This document shows, piece by piece, positions 9,969-19,891 of a stretch of DNA of 64,000 nucleotides. Both the position numbers and the translations under genes were made by a program. Every line of letters begins with the position of its first letter. The first letter of the stretch is position 1. The stretch is from Streptomyces sp. NBC_01408 (GTDB lineage Bacteria; Actinomycetota; Actinomycetes; Streptomycetales; Streptomycetaceae). Below the pieces are notes generated by a model. It did not search any database, had not been told where the DNA came from, and saw nothing but the letters and a program-made list of their open reading frames with translations. The stretch is taken from contig NZ_JAPEPJ010000002.1 in assembly GCF_026340255.1 (NCBI RefSeq), positions 868,001 through 932,000 of the forward strand, read 5' to 3'.

Positions 9969-10178
9969 TCACCACCCTCTCGACCACCGCCCTACAGCCA
10001 TGTCACCCAGCGAGCCGCTCGCGCAGCCGTGGACACGATCGACCACGCCGTCCGCCGGCTCCGATCCCCCGCACCGCGCCATTGCGGTGATGACCGCCCA
10101 GACCCCGATGCCGAGCAGCCACAGGGCGTCGAGGACCGCACCGGAGGCGATGACGGTCAGCCGGCCGTCAGCCGGCAT
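9969..10178 (-). CDS. Possible small membrane protein (low confidence)
   Basis: A 69-codon frame whose start overlaps the end of the upstream APC permease gene by 11 bases. It contains one convincing hydrophobic stretch ([20 protein letters not shown] onward), so it could be a single-pass membrane protein coupled to the permease. No ribosome site is visible, and the last third has the look of random high-GC coding. The remainder of the 9933-10167 gap holds nothing recognisable. Confidence 0.35.
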   Translation of the reverse strand: MPADGRLTVIASGAVLDALWLLGIGVWAVITAMARCGGSEPADGVVDRVHGCASGSLGDMAVGRWSRGW

Positions 10179-12105
10179 GGACGTGCGGGCGGCGAGCGCG
10201 GTCCGGTTCGGCCTCGCGGATGACCTCGCGGGTGACGGGGGCGACCTCGCCCTGACCGAAGAGGAAGAAGCGGAAGAAGTTGGCCATGGGGTTGCCCTCG
10301 GTCCACTCGAAGTAGATGTGGGGCCGCTGCCCGGTCTCGTCGCGGACGTGCAGCAGGAGGGCGGCGAGGGCGTTGGGGATGCTGGAGCTCTCCAGGGTCA
10401 GGACGCGGTAGCGGTCGTGCAGTACCTCTCCGCGTACGCGCATCCCGGATTCGAACTCGGACGCGTCCAGGACGGTGACCTCGACGAACATGACGTCGTC
10501 CCCGGGCGGGATGTCGTTGTCCGCGCGGATCTGCTCGACCTTCTCGCGGTACTCGGTCCTGTCCCGGTTGTCGGGCTCGTTCGCGATGAACCGGATCGTG
10601 CGGTGGGCGGTGTCGCGGATGAACCGCTGCGCCATGTCGTCCAGCTCGACGTCCGTGACGCGGAGTTCGAAGACCCGGGCCAGGCGGGAGAGAAGGGAGA
10701 GCGCCATGATGCCGGCGATGAAGCAGGCGCCGATCTTCACGCCGTCGGGACGTTCGACGATGTTGACAGCGGTGGTGTAGATGAAGACGGCGGAGATGAT
10801 GCCGAAGCCGATGGTCCAGCCGCGCTCGTCGGCCCGGCGGGCGGCGATGGTGACCGCGACGGCGGCCGAGGTGATGAGGACGAGGACACCGGTGGCGTAC
10901 GCGCCGCCCTGCGCGTCCACGTCGGCGTCGAAGATCCACGTCACCAGGAACGCGACCAGGGTGAACACGATGACCATCGGGCGCAGGGCGCGTGCCCAGT
11001 GCGGGGCCATGCCGTAGCGGGGCAGGTAGCGCGGCATCAGGTTGAGCAGGCCGGCCATGGCGGAGGAGCCCGCGAACCACAGGATCAGGATCGTCGAGAT
11101 GTCGTAGACCGTGCCGAAGGCGGAGCCCAGGTACTCGTGGGCGAGGTAGGCCAGGGCACGGCCGTTGGCCTCGCCGCCTGGCTGGAACTGGTCGGCCGGG
11201 ATCAGCAGGGTGGTGATGAAGCTGGAGCAGATCAGGAAGACGCTCATGATGATGGCCGCGGTCGTCAGCAGCTTCTTGGCACCGCGGATCCGGCCCGTGG
11301 GCTTCTCGACCGTGTCTTCCGGGTCGCCCTTGACGTGCGGCATGACCGCCACACCCGTCTCGAAGCCGGACAGGCCGAGCGCGAGCTTCGGGAACACGAT
11401 GAGCGCGATGGCGATCATCATGAACGGATTGCCGTGCTCCGCGGTCAGAGCCTCCGTCCAGTCCGTGACGACGTGCGGCTCGGCGATCACTTCCCACAGG
11501 CCGCGCGCCACCACGACGACGTTCAAGCTGAGGTAGACGGCCACCAGCACCACGGCGACGCCGATGGCCTCGCTGAACCCCTTGAGGAAGACGGCCCCGA
11601 GGAGCGCGATCATGATCAGGGTGATCAGTACTTCGTGGCCGTGGAGAGTGCTGGTGAGGTGCGGGTTCTCCACCAGGTGCGCGGTCGCGTCGGCGGCCGA
11701 GAGGGTGATGGTGATCAGGAAGTCGGTCGCCGCGAAGCCGAGCAGGGTCAGGACGAACAGCTTCCCCTTCCAGAACGTCAGCAGCCGCTCCAGCATGGCG
11801 ATGGAGCCCTCGCCGTTCGGGCTCTCCTCGGCCACACGCCGGTAGACGGGCAGCGCGCCGAAGAGGGTGAGCAGGACGAGCACGATGGTCGCCAGCGGCG
11901 ACAGCAGGCCGGCAGCGAGCGCCGCGATGCCGGGCTGGTAGCCGAGGGTGGAGAAGTAGTCGAGACCCGTGAGGCACATGACCCGCCACCAGGGGCGGCC
12001 GTGGGGCTGGGCCGCCGCCTCCTTGGCAGCGGGCGAACTGTTCTCGGCGGTCAAGCCTTCCAGCATCCACGCGCGCAGGCGCGAGGAGCGGGCCGGGGTG
12101 GCCAT
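10168..12105 (-). CDS. APC-superfamily permease with C-terminal cytoplasmic domain
   Basis: Integral membrane transporter of 645 residues. About eleven or twelve hydrophobic helices span residues 45-490, followed by a soluble C-terminal domain of about 150 residues. The amino acid/polyamine/organocation (APC) fold is suggested by the N-terminal helix [19 protein letters not shown] and the [11 protein letters not shown] helix. ATG 12105 has AGGAG 9 bases upstream. It lies beside an orphan kdpB, a KimA-like permease and the kdp operon, and a triple 11-bp-phased repeat of the kdp type lies 90 bp upstream, so potassium or osmotic adaptation is more likely than amino-acid uptake. Substrate unproven. 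Confidence 0.82.
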   Translation of the reverse strand: MATPARSSRLRAWMLEGLTAENSSPAAKEAAAQPHGRPWWRVMCLTGLDYFSTLGYQPGIAALAAGLLSPLATIVLVLLTLFGALPVYRRVAEESPNGEGSIAMLERLLTFWKGKLFVLTLLGFAATDFLITITLSAADATAHLVENPHLTSTLHGHEVLITLIMIALLGAVFLKGFSEAIGVAVVLVAVYLSLNVVVVARGLWEVIAEPHVVTDWTEALTAEHGNPFMMIAIALIVFPKLALGLSGFETGVAVMPHVKGDPEDTVEKPTGRIRGAKKLLTTAAIIMSVFLICSSFITTLLIPADQFQPGGEANGRALAYLAHEYLGSAFGTVYDISTILILWFAGSSAMAGLLNLMPRYLPRYGMAPHWARALRPMVIVFTLVAFLVTWIFDADVDAQGGAYATGVLVLITSAAVAVTIAARRADERGWTIGFGIISAVFIYTTAVNIVERPDGVKIGACFIAGIMALSLLSRLARVFELRVTDVELDDMAQRFIRDTAHRTIRFIANEPDNRDRTEYREKVEQIRADNDIPPGDDVMFVEVTVLDASEFESGMRVRGEVLHDRYRVLTLESSSIPNALAALLLHVRDETGQRPHIYFEWTEGNPMANFFRFFLFGQGEVAPVTREVIREAEPDRARRPHVHAG

Positions 12106-12135
12106 CGTTGGGTGCTCCTGTCGTACGGCAAAGAA

Positions 12136-12221
12136 TCAGCCATCGACACCGATGGCTGAGCCAGCGTACGCAGGCTGATCTCTTATGCCCGCAGCTGAGC
12201 CGATCCTGACGCGTCCTTAAC
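12136..12221 (-). promoter_or_regulatory. APC permease upstream region: phased repeat and hairpin
   Basis: On the minus strand GTTAA, GTCAG and CTCAG follow at exact 11-bp steps (forward coordinates 12217-12221, 12206-12210, 12195-12199), matching the repeat found at other kdp-region promoters. Between this and the start codon lies a perfect 10-bp stem with a 4-base loop (TCAGCCATCG-acac-CGATGGCTGA, 12136-12159), a possible leader structure. The rest of 12106-12498 holds no gene and nothing else recognisable. Confidence 0.6.
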
Positions 12222-12498
12222 GCGGACAGAGCCACTCGTGGCGTAGCGAACCGTCTTCGCACGCCAGTGACAGCAGCCCTGCCGGCAAGCGAGCAGCCAC
12301 GGTGGTCCGGAACGAGGAGCGGGGGCGGCCCGGACGGGGGCCGCCCCCGCAGGGGAACCAGCGAAGTGTGGATCAACGCTGGCCGGCCTGGCGCGGCCGA
12401 GGTCTGGGGTGAGGCAGGAGCCTGCGGGCGGCGGTGGACGGCACGGCCGGTGGACCCACGACTCCCTGGCGCTCCTCTGACGAACCGTTGCCGGACGG

Positions 12499-14649
12499 TC
12501 AGCCGAGGCCGGGGACGGTGGACACCAGCAGGTCGATGAGCTTGATGCCGACGAAGGGCAGGATCAGCCCGCCGAGGCCGTAGACGCCGAGGTTGCGGCG
12601 CAGGAGGTCGTGGGCGGAGGCGGGCTTGTAGCGGACGCCGCGCAGGGCGAGCGGGATGAGGGCGACGATGATCAGGGCGTTGAAGATGATCGCCGATGTG
12701 ATGGCGGAGGTCGGGCTGCTGAGGCCCATGATGTTGAGGGCCTCCAGGCCGGGGTATGCCGCGGTGAACATGGCCGGGATGATCGCGAAGTACTTGGCGA
12801 CGTCGTTCGTGATCGAGAAGGTCGTCAGGGCGCCTCGGGTGATGAGGAGTTGCTTGCCGATCTCGACGATCTCGATGAGTTTGGTGGGGTTGGAGTCCAG
12901 GTCCACCATGTTCCCGGCTTCCTTGGCGGCCGAGGTACCGGTGTTCATGGCCACGCCGACGTCGGCCTGGGCGAGGGCGGGGGCGTCGTTGGTGCCGTCG
13001 CCGGTCATGGCAACGAGCTTGCCGCCGGCCTGTTCCCGCTTGATGAGCGCGAGCTTGTCCTCGGGTGTGGCCTCGGCGAGGTATTCGTCGACGCCCGCCT
13101 CGGCGGCGATGGCGCGGGCCGTCAGCTCGTTGTCGCCGGTGACCATGACCGTACGGATCCCCATGGCGCGCAGCTCCGCGAAGCGCTCCCGGATGCCGTC
13201 CTTGACGACGTCCTTGAGGTGGACGATGCCGAGGACGCGCGGCCCGTCCCAGTCGTGGACGGCCACCAGCAGCGGGGTCCCGCCGGACTGCGAGACCTGA
13301 GCGGACCAGGCGGCGGCCTCCTCCGGTACGGTCCCGCCGCGTGCCACCACCCAGTCGCAGACCTGTGCCACCGCGCCCTTGCGGATGGCGCAGCCGGCGC
13401 CGTTGTCCCAGCTCAGGTTGACGCCGCTCATCCGGGTGCGGGCGCTGAACTCGGTGAAGCGGGGGTTGCTGAGGTCCTCGGCGGCGGCCGGCTGGAGTCC
13501 GTACCGCTGGGCCAGAGCGACGACGGAGCGGCCTTCGGGGGTCTCGTCGGCGAGGGAGGACAGCTGGGCGGCGTCGGCGAGCTTGGTGTGGTCGATGCCG
13601 GGGAGCGGGATGAAGGCGGCGGCCTCGCGGTTGCCGTGGGTGATGGTGCCGGTCTTGTCGAGGAGGAGGGTGTTCACATCACCGGCGGCCTCGACGGCGC
13701 GGCCGCTCAGCGCGATGACGTTGCGCTGGACGAGCCGGTCCATGCCGGCGATGCCGATCGCCGAGAGGAGGGCGCCGATGGTGGTGGGGATGAGGGTGAC
13801 GAGGAGGGCGACCAGGACAGTCGTGGACTGGGCGGCGCCCGCGTAGGCGGCCATCGGCTGGATGCTGACCACGATCAGGATGAAGATGACGGTCAGGGCG
13901 GCCAGCAGGATGTTCAGCGCGATCTCGTTCGGGGTCTTCTGCCGGGACGCGCCCTCGACCAGGGCGATCATGCGGTCGATGAAGCTGTTCCCGGAGCGCG
14001 AGGTGACCCGTACGACGATCGAGTCGGAGAGCACCGTCGTACCACCGGTCACCGAGGACCGGTCGCCGCCCGACTCCCGCAGGACCGGGGCCGATTCACC
14101 GGTGACGGCGGACTCGTCCACCATCGCCGCCCCGTCCACGACGTCGCCGTCGGCCGGGATCGATTCGCCGGCCTCGACGAGTACGAAGTCGAAGGGCTGG
14201 AGCTCGGCTGGGGTCACCACCTCGGTCTCGGCGCGGCGCAGGTTCGCCCCGTACGTCCAGTGGTTCAGGCGCAGCGCGACGGTGTCCGTACGCGCCTTGC
14301 GCAGCGACTCGGCCTGGGCGCGGCCGCGGCCTTCGGCGACGGCCTCGGCGAGATTGGCGAAGAGGACCGTCAGCCAGAGCCAGACGCTGATCACCCAGGT
14401 GAAGACGGAAGGGTGGATCAGCGCGGAGAGCGTGGTGAGGACCGATCCGACGGCGACGACGAACAGCACCGGTTTCTTGACCAGTTCGCGCGGGTGGAGC
14501 TTGGCGACGGCTTCCCGGGCCGAGGCGGCGAGGAGTTCGGGCTCCAGCACGTTCACCTGGCCGGAGCGTTTCCGGGACGGCCGGTTGAGCGGAGTCCGCG
14601 GAGGGGTGCCGAGACCCGGGGAAACGTGCTGCGCGGCGGCGGGAGGCAT
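12499..14649 (-). CDS. kdpB: Orphan potassium-transporting ATPase subunit B
   Basis: P-type ATPase subunit of the KdpFABC potassium pump, 716 residues from ATG 14649 (AGAAGG 7 bases upstream; an ATG at 14718 is less likely). The phosphorylation site [10 protein letters not shown] (Asp near residue 331), the TGES actuator loop, and the hinge [10 protein letters not shown] are intact, so ATPase chemistry should work. It is clearly paralogous to the operon copy at 19888-21993, but no kdpA or kdpC accompanies it; its neighbours are two APC permeases. It may replace KdpB in the operon-encoded pump or serve another partner. Divergence lies mainly in the N-terminus and nucleotide-binding domain. Confidence 0.93.
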   Translation of the reverse strand: MPPAAAQHVSPGLGTPPRTPLNRPSRKRSGQVNVLEPELLAASAREAVAKLHPRELVKKPVLFVVAVGSVLTTLSALIHPSVFTWVISVWLWLTVLFANLAEAVAEGRGRAQAESLRKARTDTVALRLNHWTYGANLRRAETEVVTPAELQPFDFVLVEAGESIPADGDVVDGAAMVDESAVTGESAPVLRESGGDRSSVTGGTTVLSDSIVVRVTSRSGNSFIDRMIALVEGASRQKTPNEIALNILLAALTVIFILIVVSIQPMAAYAGAAQSTTVLVALLVTLIPTTIGALLSAIGIAGMDRLVQRNVIALSGRAVEAAGDVNTLLLDKTGTITHGNREAAAFIPLPGIDHTKLADAAQLSSLADETPEGRSVVALAQRYGLQPAAAEDLSNPRFTEFSARTRMSGVNLSWDNGAGCAIRKGAVAQVCDWVVARGGTVPEEAAAWSAQVSQSGGTPLLVAVHDWDGPRVLGIVHLKDVVKDGIRERFAELRAMGIRTVMVTGDNELTARAIAAEAGVDEYLAEATPEDKLALIKREQAGGKLVAMTGDGTNDAPALAQADVGVAMNTGTSAAKEAGNMVDLDSNPTKLIEIVEIGKQLLITRGALTTFSITNDVAKYFAIIPAMFTAAYPGLEALNIMGLSSPTSAITSAIIFNALIIVALIPLALRGVRYKPASAHDLLRRNLGVYGLGGLILPFVGIKLIDLLVSTVPGLG

Positions 14650-14852
14650 CGGGCGACCTTCTGGTGGGTTCAACGGGCTGCGGGAGATGTGGTGTCGCCG
14701 CCGGGGACTGTCTCGCATGGACCCCCTCGGCCGTCATGTGAGTGATCGAGGTCCCCGGCGGCGCAACAGGCAGGAAACTACTGCCCGTTCGCGGGGGATT
14801 CCCCCTGTGCGCGGGGGAATTGGCACCTTCTTGACGGCGGCGCACGGGATGC

Positions 14853-14889
14853 GTCAGATCGCCGTCAAGGGCGCGTCAACGCAGGTCAG
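14853..14889 (+). promoter_or_regulatory. Kdp-type phased repeat array
   Basis: GTCAG (14853), GTCAA (14864), GTCAA (14875) and GTCAG (14885) lie at 11, 11 and 10 bp steps, about 200 bp upstream of the orphan kdpB start and overlapping the last bases of the KimA-like gene. A further minus-strand GTCAA lies at 14831-14835. The spacing is what an OmpR/PhoB-type regulator such as KdpE would contact. Confidence 0.6.
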
Positions 14890-16772
14890 CGCGCGTCGTC
14901 GGTGATACGGAAACGCAGGCGGCAGATGACGGCGTCGGTGTCGCGGCGCACGGCGTGGGCGACGACGGAACCGCGCTGGTTCTGGAGCATCCGCTGCCAC
15001 AGGTGGGCGGGTTCCGTCTCCGGGACGAGGACGGTCACCTGGGTGTCCGGATGGGTCTGCGTCAGCTCGCGCACGTACGCCGACACCGGGCGGCCGAGCG
15101 AGCGGGTATCGGAGGAGACCTCGATCAGCTCGACGCCCGGCTTCCACAACTCCCAGTCCCGACGCAGGGCTTCGGCCGCCTGCCGGTCCTCCGGACCGGA
15201 GTGGGTGACGGTCACGGCAAGGACCTCGTCGCCGAGCGAACGGGCGGCTGTGAGCGCCTGACAGGTCAGCCGGGAGAGCCCGGAAACGGGCACGACGACC
15301 AGAGAGCGGGAGCGCCGGGGCGGCTGAGGGATGCGGCCGAGCTCCAGGCGGCCGCCGATCTGCGCGTAGGCGCGGTGGATCTTCTCGAAGGCGAGGACGA
15401 TCAGCGGCAGGGCGAGCACGATCAGCCAGGCGCCCTCGGTGAATTTGGTGGCGGTCACGACGATCGCCGACACTCCGGTGAGCAGGGCGCCGAAGCCGTT
15501 GAGCGCGGCCTTGGCCTGCCACCCCTTGGGCCGCTCGCCGTACCAGTGCCGGACCATGCCGACCTGGCAGATCGTGAAACCGACGAAGACGCCGATCGCG
15601 AAGAGCGGGACGAGGGTATTGGTGTCGCCGCCGGAGAACACCAGCAGGACACCCGACACGAGCGCCAGCCACACCACCCCGTGGCGGTGCACCTGGCGGT
15701 CCGCCTTGAGGGCGAAGACGTGCGGCAGGTAGTTGTCCCGGGCCAGCAGGCTCATCAGCACCGGGAGACCGCCGAAGGAGGTGTTCGCGGCGAGCGCCAG
15801 CAGCACCATGGTGGCGAACTGGACGACGTAGAAGGCCGCGTTGTGTCCGAAGGAGGCGTCCGCGAGCTGGGCGAGGACGGTCACCCCCTCGACCGGCTGG
15901 AGGTGGAAGCGGCCGATCAGGACCGACAGGCCGATCAGCATCACACCCAGCAGGGCCCCGAGTGCGACCTCGGTCCGCTGGGCGCGACGCGCGGCCGGGG
16001 CCCGGAACGACGGCACCGCGTTGGCGACCGCCTCGACGCCCGTCAGGGCGGAACAGCCGGCCGCGAAGGCCTTCAGCAGCAACAGCGCGCCGACCGCAGT
16101 GGCGCCCTCCCCCAAGGCGGAGGCGTGGCCGGCGGCTGAAGCGGTGCTCACCGGACCGTCACGGAACAGGCCGACCACGACCATGGCCAGGATCGACCCC
16201 ACGAACACGGCGGTCGGCACGAGGAAGGCCTTGGCGGAGTCCACGACCCCGCGCAGGTTCACCGCCGTGACCAGGGCCAGGACCCCGAGACAGATCCACA
16301 CCCGCTCCCCGTACAGCTCGGGGAAGGCCGAGGTCAGCGCGGCCACGCCGGCGGTGACGGAGACGGCCACGTTCAGCACGTAGTCGAGGATCAGCGAGGC
16401 CGCCGCCACCAGGCTCGTACGCCGGCCCAGGTGCTTCTTGGCGACGGCGTACGAGCCCCCGCCGTCCGGGAACGCGGCGATGACCTGCCGGTACGAGGCC
16501 ACCAGTACGGCGAGCAGAGCCGCGATCGCCAGGGTGACGGGGAGGGTGAAGCCGAGGCCGTAGGCACCGGCTGCCGCCAGCACCAGCACGATCGACTCCG
16601 GCCCGTACGCGACCGAGGCCATCGCGTCCAGCGACAGCGCGGCCAGCCCCTGGAGGGCGGTCAGCCGGTGCCGGTCCCCCGCCTCGGAAGGCGTTCCCAT
16701 GCCGGTATCAGGAGGTTCCTCCGTGCCCGGGGCCTGCCCTGCCGCGGTCGTCTTTCCCATGTCTATGGCCAT
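14886..16772 (-). CDS. KimA-like potassium/APC-family transporter
   Basis: Integral membrane protein of about 628 residues that resembles the Bacillus KimA (YdaO) potassium importers of the APC superfamily. The key first helix reads LSLDAMASVAYGPESIVLVL, followed by the SYRQVIAAFPDGGGSYAVAKKHLG loop characteristic of that family. About twelve membrane helices lie in residues 45-490, with a cytoplasmic C-terminal domain beyond. ATG 16772 is preceded by GGAGG; a longer frame to 16871 is unlikely. Known KimA proteins are proton-coupled high-affinity potassium importers shut by cyclic di-AMP. No cyclic-di-AMP riboswitch was found upstream. Adjacent to and divergent from kdpF. Confidence 0.85.
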   Translation of the reverse strand: MAIDMGKTTAAGQAPGTEEPPDTGMGTPSEAGDRHRLTALQGLAALSLDAMASVAYGPESIVLVLAAAGAYGLGFTLPVTLAIAALLAVLVASYRQVIAAFPDGGGSYAVAKKHLGRRTSLVAAASLILDYVLNVAVSVTAGVAALTSAFPELYGERVWICLGVLALVTAVNLRGVVDSAKAFLVPTAVFVGSILAMVVVGLFRDGPVSTASAAGHASALGEGATAVGALLLLKAFAAGCSALTGVEAVANAVPSFRAPAARRAQRTEVALGALLGVMLIGLSVLIGRFHLQPVEGVTVLAQLADASFGHNAAFYVVQFATMVLLALAANTSFGGLPVLMSLLARDNYLPHVFALKADRQVHRHGVVWLALVSGVLLVFSGGDTNTLVPLFAIGVFVGFTICQVGMVRHWYGERPKGWQAKAALNGFGALLTGVSAIVVTATKFTEGAWLIVLALPLIVLAFEKIHRAYAQIGGRLELGRIPQPPRRSRSLVVVPVSGLSRLTCQALTAARSLGDEVLAVTVTHSGPEDRQAAEALRRDWELWKPGVELIEVSSDTRSLGRPVSAYVRELTQTHPDTQVTVLVPETEPAHLWQRMLQNQRGSVVAHAVRRDTDAVICRLRFRITDDAR

Positions 16773-16906
16773 CTTCGCTGTTCCTCCGATTGGACAAAGT
16801 GAGGACAGCGTCGGGACGGCATGGCCGAATGACCAGTGCCCTTGGCGGAATCCATACGAGCGCCGCCCCACTCTTCACGCGCTCCTGACGCCGGGGCCGC
16901 AAAGTC

Positions 16907-16933
16907 GTATGAGGCGCGTCAAGACCTCGCCAG
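16907..16933 (+). promoter_or_regulatory. Kdp-type phased repeat, divergent promoter
   Basis: GTATG (16907), GTCAA (16918) and GCCAG (16929) at exact 11-bp steps in the 242-bp gap between the KimA-like gene (minus) and kdpF (plus). The GTATG-N6-GTCAA pair recurs upstream of the main kdp operon and of the second kdpE. Confidence 0.6.
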
Positions 16934-17014
16934 GGTGCGTGGCTCCCTCCTCCACCGGGGGCAGGCTTGCAGTGGGCAAGACATGTTCGAGGAATTCAAA
17001 AGGAGCGCACGCTG

Positions 17015-17104
17015 ATGGACGCGGAAAACGTGGTCGGGCTCATCGTCGCCATCGCTCTGCTCGGCTATCTCGTGACCGCCCTGATCAGGCCCGAGAGGTT
17101 CTGA
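17015..17104 (+). CDS. kdpF: KdpF-like micro-protein, copy 1
   Basis: 29-residue single-helix membrane peptide matching KdpF, the small stabilising subunit of the KdpFABC pump: a hydrophobic helix (VVGLIVAIALLGYLVTAL) ending in the hallmark RPERF. AAAAGGAG lies 9 bases upstream of the ATG. It is followed after 34 bp by the DUF4118 gene rather than by kdpA, so this copy is separated from the pump operon. One of three kdpF-like genes in the window (also 18131 and 30196). Confidence 0.85.
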   Translation: MDAENVVGLIVAIALLGYLVTALIRPERF

Positions 17105-17138
17105 TTCAAGACCGACATCTCCGGACAGGAGGCATCAC

Positions 17139-17891
17139 ATGTCCGGGTACCGGCTCCACGACCGTGCCGTACTGCTCGCGGCCCTCGTGGTCCCCTTCCT
17201 CGTGGCGCTCGCGCTCGTGCCGTTCCGAACGGCTCTTTCGGCGACGAACGAGGCTCTGATCATGGTCGTCGCGGTGGTCGCGGTCGCCGCGCTCGGCACG
17301 CGGGCGGCCGGGGCGCTGGCCGCGCTATCGGCGGCCGCCTGGTTCGATTTCTTCCTCACCAGGCCCTACCAGCAGTTCGCGATCGCCGACCGCGACGACA
17401 TCGAGACGGCCGTCCTCCTGCTCGTCGTCGGGCTGATCGTCTCGCAGCTGGCCGTACGCGTACGGAGGCTCCGGACGGTCGTGGTCACCGACGCCGCGCA
17501 CCTCTCCAGCCTCCAGGGCACCGCTCGGCTGGTCGAGGACGGCAGCTCGCCGGAAGCGGTGGTCGAGTACGTGCGCCGGGAGCTCGTCGGGCTGCTGGGG
17601 CTGCGCGGCTGCCGCTTCGAGTACGGGACCCTGATGGGACGGTTGCCGCGCCTGGAGCACGACGGCAACCTGTGGCTGCACAGCGGCGACCGCATCACCG
17701 AGTACGCCGACTGGCCGGACGGGGAGACCGAGCTGCGGGCCGTCGGCGGCGGCCACTACTACGGCCGTTTCCTCCTCGACCCGGTCCCCGGACGCCCCCT
17801 GCCCCCCGAAGAGGCACGCCTGGTGGCTGTCGCGCTGGCCGCGCAGGCCGGTGCCGCGCTGGACACGGCCGGACTGTCCCAGCAGGGCTGA
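17139..17891 (+). CDS. DUF4118/GAF protein, KdpD-like sensor without kinase
   Basis: 250 residues with three or four N-terminal membrane helices (to about residue 110) containing the KdpD-type DUF4118 signature AAAWFDFFLTRPYQQFAI, then a GAF-like soluble domain. It corresponds to the membrane-and-GAF middle of KdpD but lacks the N-terminal KdpD/USP part and the histidine kinase. It may sense potassium, turgor or redox and act on KdpD or on the pump. Follows kdpF copy 1 in the same direction and precedes the main kdp operon by about 160 bp. Confidence 0.85.
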   Translation: MSGYRLHDRAVLLAALVVPFLVALALVPFRTALSATNEALIMVVAVVAVAALGTRAAGALAALSAAAWFDFFLTRPYQQFAIADRDDIETAVLLLVVGLIVSQLAVRVRRLRTVVVTDAAHLSSLQGTARLVEDGSSPEAVVEYVRRELVGLLGLRGCRFEYGTLMGRLPRLEHDGNLWLHSGDRITEYADWPDGETELRAVGGGHYYGRFLLDPVPGRPLPPEEARLVAVALAAQAGAALDTAGLSQQG

Positions 17892-17945
17892 CCGGCGGTT
17901 CGCGGCCTCTCACGTATGCGTGGCGTTAAGAGTTCCCCTGCTCCC

Positions 17946-17983
17946 GTATGGACCCCGTCAAGGCGTCTTAACGCCGGGATGAA
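17946..17983 (+). promoter_or_regulatory. kdp: Main kdp operon promoter: phased repeat
   Basis: GTATG (17946), GTCAA (17957), TTAAC (17968) and ATGAA (17979) at 11-bp steps, ending 67 bp before the first micro-gene of the operon. A second relation is visible: GGCGTTAAGA near 17922 and TCTTAACGCC near 17966 form an inverted repeat around the site. Likely KdpE target. Confidence 0.6.
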
Positions 17984-18050
17984 GACACGGTTATCTCGTC
18001 ATCGGCCATCTGGCCGATTCATTTCCTCCCTCTTCTTCCAGGAGCTCACG

Positions 18051-18134
18051 GTGGCCGATCTGGCCTTCGTCGTCACCACGGTCGCGGTCTTCGCACTGGT
18101 GGCACTCATCGCCCGGGGGGTGACCAAGCTGTGA
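18051..18134 (+). CDS. Small single-helix protein at head of kdp operon
   Basis: 27-residue hydrophobic peptide (MADLAFVVTTVAVFALVAL then IARGVTKL). GTG 18051 has AGGAG 7 bases upstream, and the stop overlaps the GTG of the next micro-gene (GTGA), so the two are translationally coupled. The positive C-terminus predicts a cytoplasmic tail. Its position directly before kdpF suggests an accessory membrane peptide of the Kdp complex; exact role unknown. A longer frame back to 17916 has no ribosome site. Confidence 0.75.
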   Translation: MADLAFVVTTVAVFALVALIARGVTKL

Positions 18135-18220
18135 CTGCCGAAAACATCGTCGGCCTCGTCGTGGCCGTCTCCCTGCTCGGATACCTCGTCCTCGCCCTTG
18201 TGTACCCGGAGAGGTTCTAG
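18131..18220 (+). CDS. kdpF: KdpF, copy 2 (pump operon)
   Basis: 29-residue single-pass peptide with the KdpF pattern: TAENIVGLVVAVSLLGYLVL followed by YPERF. Starts with GTG overlapping the previous stop and ends 6 bp before kdpA. In KdpFABC this subunit packs against KdpA and stabilises the complex in the membrane. Confidence 0.92.
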   Translation: MTAENIVGLVVAVSLLGYLVLALVYPERF

Positions 18221-18226
18221 CCACCG

Positions 18227-19891
18227 ATGAGTCCCGTTCTCGCTGGTGTGCTCCAGCTCCTCGCACTGATCGCCGCGCTCGCACTGGCCTACCGCCCGCT
18301 GGGCGACTACATGGCTCGCGTCTACTCCTCCGAGAAGCACTACAAGCCGGAGAAGTGGATCTACAAGGCCATCGGCGCCAACCCCACCGCCGAGATGCGC
18401 TGGCCCGCCTACCTGCGCGCCGTCCTCGCCTTCTCGGCCGTGAGCGTCCTCTTCCTCTACGCCCTCCAGAGGGCCCAGGGCATCCTGCCCGGCTCGCTCG
18501 GCTTCGTGGCGATCGACCCGGACCAGGCCTTCAACACCGCCGCCTCCTTCGTGGCCAACACGAACTGGCAGTCGTACTACGGCGAGCAGGCCATGGGCCA
18601 CGTCGTACAGACCGGCGGCCTGGCGGTGCAGAACTTCGTATCCGCCGCGGTCGGCATGGCCGTCGCGGTGGCCCTCGTACGCGGCTTCGCGCGCTCCCGC
18701 ACGGGTGAGCTCGGCAACTTCTGGGCCGACATGGTCCGCGGAGTGGTCCGTATCCTGCTGCCCGTCTCCGTGATCGGCGCGATCGTCCTGGTCGCGTGCG
18801 GCGCGATCCAGAACTTCTCCGGAATCCACGAGGTCGGCCAGTTCATGGGCGGCTCGCAGCAGTGGAACGGCGGCGCTGTCGCCTCGCAGGAGGTCATCAA
18901 GGAGCTGGGCACGAACGGCGGCGGTTACTTCAACGCCAACTCGGCCCACCCCTTCGAGAACCCCAACCCGTTCTCGAACCTCTTCGAGATCTTCCTGATC
19001 CTCCTCATCCCGTTCGCGCTGACCCGCACCTTCGGCAGGATGGTCGGCTCGGTCAAGCAGGGTTACGCGATCCTCGCCGCGATGGCCACCATCTGGATCG
19101 GGTTCACCGCGCTGATGATGTGGACCGAGTTCGCCCACCACGGCCCGGCGTTCGACGTCAGCGGCGGCGCGATGGAGGGCAAGGAGACCCGCTTCGGTAT
19201 CGGCGCCTCCGCGATCTTCTCGGTCGCGACGACCCTGACCTCTACGGGTGCGGTCAACTCCTTCCACTCCTCCTACACGGGTCTGGGCGGCGGCATCCAG
19301 CTGCTGGGCATGCAGCTCGGCGAGATCGCCCCCGGCGGTGTCGGCTCCGGCCTCTACGGCATGCTGATCATGGCGATCATCGCGGTGTTCATCGCCGGCC
19401 TGATGGTCGGCCGCACACCGGAGTACCTGGGCAAGAAGATCGGCACCCGCGAGATCAAGTTCGCGGCCTGCTACATCCTCATCACCCCGGCCCTGGTCCT
19501 CGGCTTCACCGCCGCGGCCATGGCGCTGGACACCCCGGCGAACTCGATGACGAACTCCGGCGCGCACGGCTTCTCCGAGATCCTCTACGCCTACACCTCG
19601 GGCGCCAACAACAACGGCTCGGCCTTCGCCGGCCTGAACGCCGACACTCAGTGGTTCAACAGCACCATCGGCATCGCCATGCTGCTGGGCCGATTCCTGC
19701 CCATGGTGTTCGTCCTGGCGCTGGCCGGTTCGCTCGCCGAGCAGAAGCCCGTCCCCGAGACCGCGGGCACGCTGCGTACCGACAAGCCGCTTTACACGGG
19801 CCTGCTCGTCGGCACCATCCTCATCGTCACCGGTCTGACCTACTTCCCGGCCCTGGCGCTGGGTCCGCTCGCCGAAGGGCTCGCATCATGA
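18227..19891 (+). CDS. kdpA: Potassium-transporting ATPase subunit A
   Basis: Channel-like potassium-binding subunit of the KdpFABC pump, 554 residues, usual length. About ten membrane helices; selectivity-filter loops are clear in [19 protein letters not shown] and [18 protein letters not shown]. The stop overlaps the kdpB start (ATGA). KdpA takes up external potassium at micromolar affinity and passes it through an inter-subunit tunnel to KdpB. Confidence 0.97.
   Translation: MSPVLAGVLQLLALIAALALAYRPLGDYMARVYSSEKHYKPEKWIYKAIGANPTAEMRWPAYLRAVLAFSAVSVLFLYALQRAQGILPGSLGFVAIDPDQAFNTAASFVANTNWQSYYGEQAMGHVVQTGGLAVQNFVSAAVGMAVAVALVRGFARSRTGELGNFWADMVRGVVRILLPVSVIGAIVLVACGAIQNFSGIHEVGQFMGGSQQWNGGAVASQEVIKELGTNGGGYFNANSAHPFENPNPFSNLFEIFLILLIPFALTRTFGRMVGSVKQGYAILAAMATIWIGFTALMMWTEFAHHGPAFDVSGGAMEGKETRFGIGASAIFSVATTLTSTGAVNSFHSSYTGLGGGIQLLGMQLGEIAPGGVGSGLYGMLIMAIIAVFIAGLMVGRTPEYLGKKIGTREIKFAACYILITPALVLGFTAAAMALDTPANSMTNSGAHGFSEILYAYTSGANNNGSAFAGLNADTQWFNSTIGIAMLLGRFLPMVFVLALAGSLAEQKPVPETAGTLRTDKPLYTGLLVGTILIVTGLTYFPALALGPLAEGLAS

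Noticed and set aside
9856..12159. Very long plus-strand frame (over 760 codons) opposite the APC permease
   Set aside because: Composition is Asp/Val/Gly/Arg-rich shadow coding; the minus frame has membrane helices, a ribosome site and family motifs.
16773..17014. Cyclic-di-AMP (ydaO-type) riboswitch before the KimA-like gene or kdp operon
   Set aside because: The expected conserved segments were looked for on both strands and not found.
18796..19887. Long upstream extension of kdpB across kdpA
   Set aside because: Arginine-rich shadow of kdpA; kdpB starts at the ATGA overlap at 19888.
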